This document shows positions 40,234 to 41,658 of a stretch of 41,658 nucleotides of DNA, in pieces. Each line of letters begins with the position of its first letter. Positions within the stretch are counted from its first letter, which is position 1. The position numbers were made by a program, and so were the translations under genes. The notes under the pieces were generated by a model, which saw only the letters and a list, made by a program, of their open reading frames with translations, made no database searches and was not told where the DNA came from. This stretch comes from Stomatobaculum sp. (GTDB taxonomy: Bacteria > Bacillota_A > Clostridia > Lachnospirales > Lachnospiraceae). Where the stretch lies: contig JAFSYO010000136.1 of NCBI GenBank assembly GCA_017449925.1, positions 1 to 41,658 on the forward strand, written 5' to 3'.

Positions 40234-41658
40234 TTATTTCGCGACATCCTGGACTCTGGATTCGCGGATCACATTTACTTTGATCTGGCCCGGATACTGC
40301 ATTTCCTGCTCAATCCGCTTCGCGACATTATGCGCGAGCAGCACCATATCATCGTCACTGACCTTTTCCGGGATCACCATAATGCGCACCTCGCGTCCGG
40401 CCTGGATGGCAAAAGACTTCTCCACGCCGCCGAAGGAATTCGTGATCTCCTCCAACTGTGCAAGACGGTTGGTGTAGGTCTCAATGGTCTCTCTTCGGGC
40501 CCCCGGTCTAGCCGCGGAAATAGTATCCGCCGCCTGTACGATACAGGCGATCAGGCTGTCCGGTTCCGTGTCTCCGTGATGAGATTCCACGGTATTGATA
40601 ACGATCGGGGACTCCTTGTATTTACGGCAAAGCTCTGCTCCGAGCTGCACATGAGATCCTTCTATCTCGTGGTCGATGGCCTTTCCGATATCATGAAGCA
40701 GACCTGCACGTTTTGCCATGCGGACATCGGCACCGACTTCTGCGGCAAGATGTCCGGAAAGCTCCGACACTTCGATCGAATGCTTCAGCGCATTCTGTCC
40801 GTAGCTTGTGCGGTACTTCATCCGCCCGAGAAGCTTGACAAGCTCGGGATGGATACCGTGAACGCCGGCTTCCAGAACTGCGGCTTCGCCTTCCTCCCGC
40901 ATGGTGGTCTCCACTTCCTTCTGAGCCTTCACCACCATCTCTTCGATTCTGGCCGGATGGATCCGGCCGTCAGTGATCAGCTTCTCCAGGGCGACCCTCG
41001 CCACCTCACGGCGCACCGGATCAAATCCCGAAAGGACCACAGCTTCAGGAGTATCGTCCACGATCAGTTCCACACCGGTAAGCTGTTCCAGGGCCCGGAT
41101 GTTCCTGCCTTCTCGGCCGATGATCCTGCCCTTCATCTCGTCGTTGGGAAGCTGGACCACAGAGACCGTGGATTCCGCCACACTGTCAGCTGCGCAGCGC
41201 TGGATCGCGGAAACGACGTACTCTCTCGCCTTCTTGTCTGCTTCTTCTCTGGCCTCTGCCTCAAGTTCTTTAATGAGCCGCGCTGTATCGTGCTTCACAT
41301 CCTCTTCCACGGACTGGAGCAGGAATTCCTTTGCTTCTTCCGTAGAAAGACCGGCGATCCGCTCCAGTTCGGCGATCCCCTTGTCATAAAGGGAGTCCAC
41401 CTCACGCGTGCGCTCATTGATCTTTTCTTCTTTCGTCACCAGCGCGGCTTCTCTCTTCTCAAGAGCAGCCTGCTTTTTGTCCAGGTTCTCTTCTTTGCTG
41501 AGAACCCGGTTCTCATAGTGCTGCAGCTCAGCTCTTCTTTCTTTGGTTTCCCTCTCCAGCTCATTCTTAGTCCTCAGGGACTCTTCCTTAGCTTCGAGGA
41601 GAGCTTCGCGTTTTTTTGTCTCAGCGGTCTTCAGGGCTTCTTCGATGATTTCGCGGGA
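40234..41658 (-). CDS. rny: Ribonuclease Y, 5' end outside window
   Basis: The frame is open to the right edge, giving the C-terminal 474 residues of a protein that is normally about 520; the membrane anchor at the N-terminus is missing from view. RNase Y is a membrane-bound endonuclease that starts mRNA decay in Gram-positive bacteria. The visible part begins with a charged coiled coil (about 1-150, Glu/Lys-rich), then a KH RNA-binding domain ([20 protein letters not shown]) and an HD domain with the metal-binding [17 protein letters not shown] and a later ESHHGD. An apparent start at 41439 is internal to the coiled coil and is not the real start. Confidence 0.95.
   Translation of the reverse strand, partial: SREIIEEALKTAETKKREALLEAKEESLRTKNELERETKERRAELQHYENRVLSKEENLDKKQAALEKREAALVTKEEKINERTREVDSLYDKGIAELERIAGLSTEEAKEFLLQSVEEDVKHDTARLIKELEAEAREEADKKAREYVVSAIQRCAADSVAESTVSVVQLPNDEMKGRIIGREGRNIRALEQLTGVELIVDDTPEAVVLSGFDPVRREVARVALEKLITDGRIHPARIEEMVVKAQKEVETTMREEGEAAVLEAGVHGIHPELVKLLGRMKYRTSYGQNALKHSIEVSELSGHLAAEVGADVRMAKRAGLLHDIGKAIDHEIEGSHVQLGAELCRKYKESPIVINTVESHHGDTEPDSLIACIVQAADTISAARPGARRETIETYTNRLAQLEEITNSFGGVEKSFAIQAGREVRIMVIPEKVSDDDMVLLAHNVAKRIEQEMQYPGQIKVNVIRESRVQDVAK

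Overview
The window looks like chromosomal DNA of a Gram-positive, GC-rich Clostridia member, most likely Lachnospiraceae. The evidence is gene content: short secreted proteins with GW/choline-binding-type cell-wall repeats, NlpC/P60 hydrolases with low-complexity linkers, DUF4358, DHHW and MBOAT genes side by side, a serC-serA-DUF1015 block, RNase Y and a Glc-family PTS permease. The genus cannot be fixed from sequence alone. I see no integrase, transposase, plasmid or phage gene and no CRISPR array.

Layout. 1-4350 (+): the 3' part of a solute-binding protein, then a fused two-domain permease and an ATPase, i.e. an Fbp/Afu/Pot-type ABC importer whose ATPase carries unusual insertions. 4508-5347 (+): a secreted cell-wall-repeat protein. 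5430-6986 (-): a GlcNAc/glucose-family EIICB permease, preceded on its own strand by a promoter, a 31-codon ORF and a terminator. 7391-19631 (-): a long run of closely packed genes transcribed leftward. In order of transcription these are a CheB-CheR-PAS-histidine kinase-receiver protein, an HPt protein, a wall-anchored SGNH esterase, a DUF4358 lipoprotein, an MBOAT O-acetyltransferase, a DHHW (AlgJ/AlgX-like) protein, a fused LeuD-LeuC-type hydro-lyase and, after a 249-base gap, separate leuD and leuC. Facing this run on the + strand (19767-21356) is a protein with a degenerate kinase core and an intact receiver domain.

21437-25495: tRNA-Pro(UGG), a secreted transglutaminase-like protein, a PRTase-fold protein lacking the acidic PRPP residues, a small cell-wall-repeat protein and a Na/Pi cotransporter with a PhoU-like domain. 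25673-27917 (-): a three-gene housekeeping unit joined by 4-base overlaps (rlmL-like methyltransferase, rdgB, YfcE-type phosphoesterase). 27989-29940 (-): two secreted NlpC/P60 hydrolases whose promoters share a WalR-like box. 30163-38845 (-): a biosynthetic unit leuB-ilvD-ilvB-serC-serA-DUF1015-DUF1700. 39033-40061 (-): another cell-wall-repeat protein. 40234 to the right edge (-): rny, cut by the window end.

How the genes may work together. The leuB/ilvD/ilvB and leuC/leuD genes cover part of branched-chain amino acid synthesis; leuA, ilvC and ilvN are not here. serA and serC give two of the three serine steps. The 11-20 kb region is the most unusual. It physically links a complex phosphorelay (hybrid kinase, HPt, and a divergent pseudokinase-receiver) to a surface-polysaccharide O-acetylation set, and its SGNH enzyme carries the same short wall-repeat module as a secreted protein 8 kb away. 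This linkage is inferred from gene order, overlaps and motifs; nothing here proves function.
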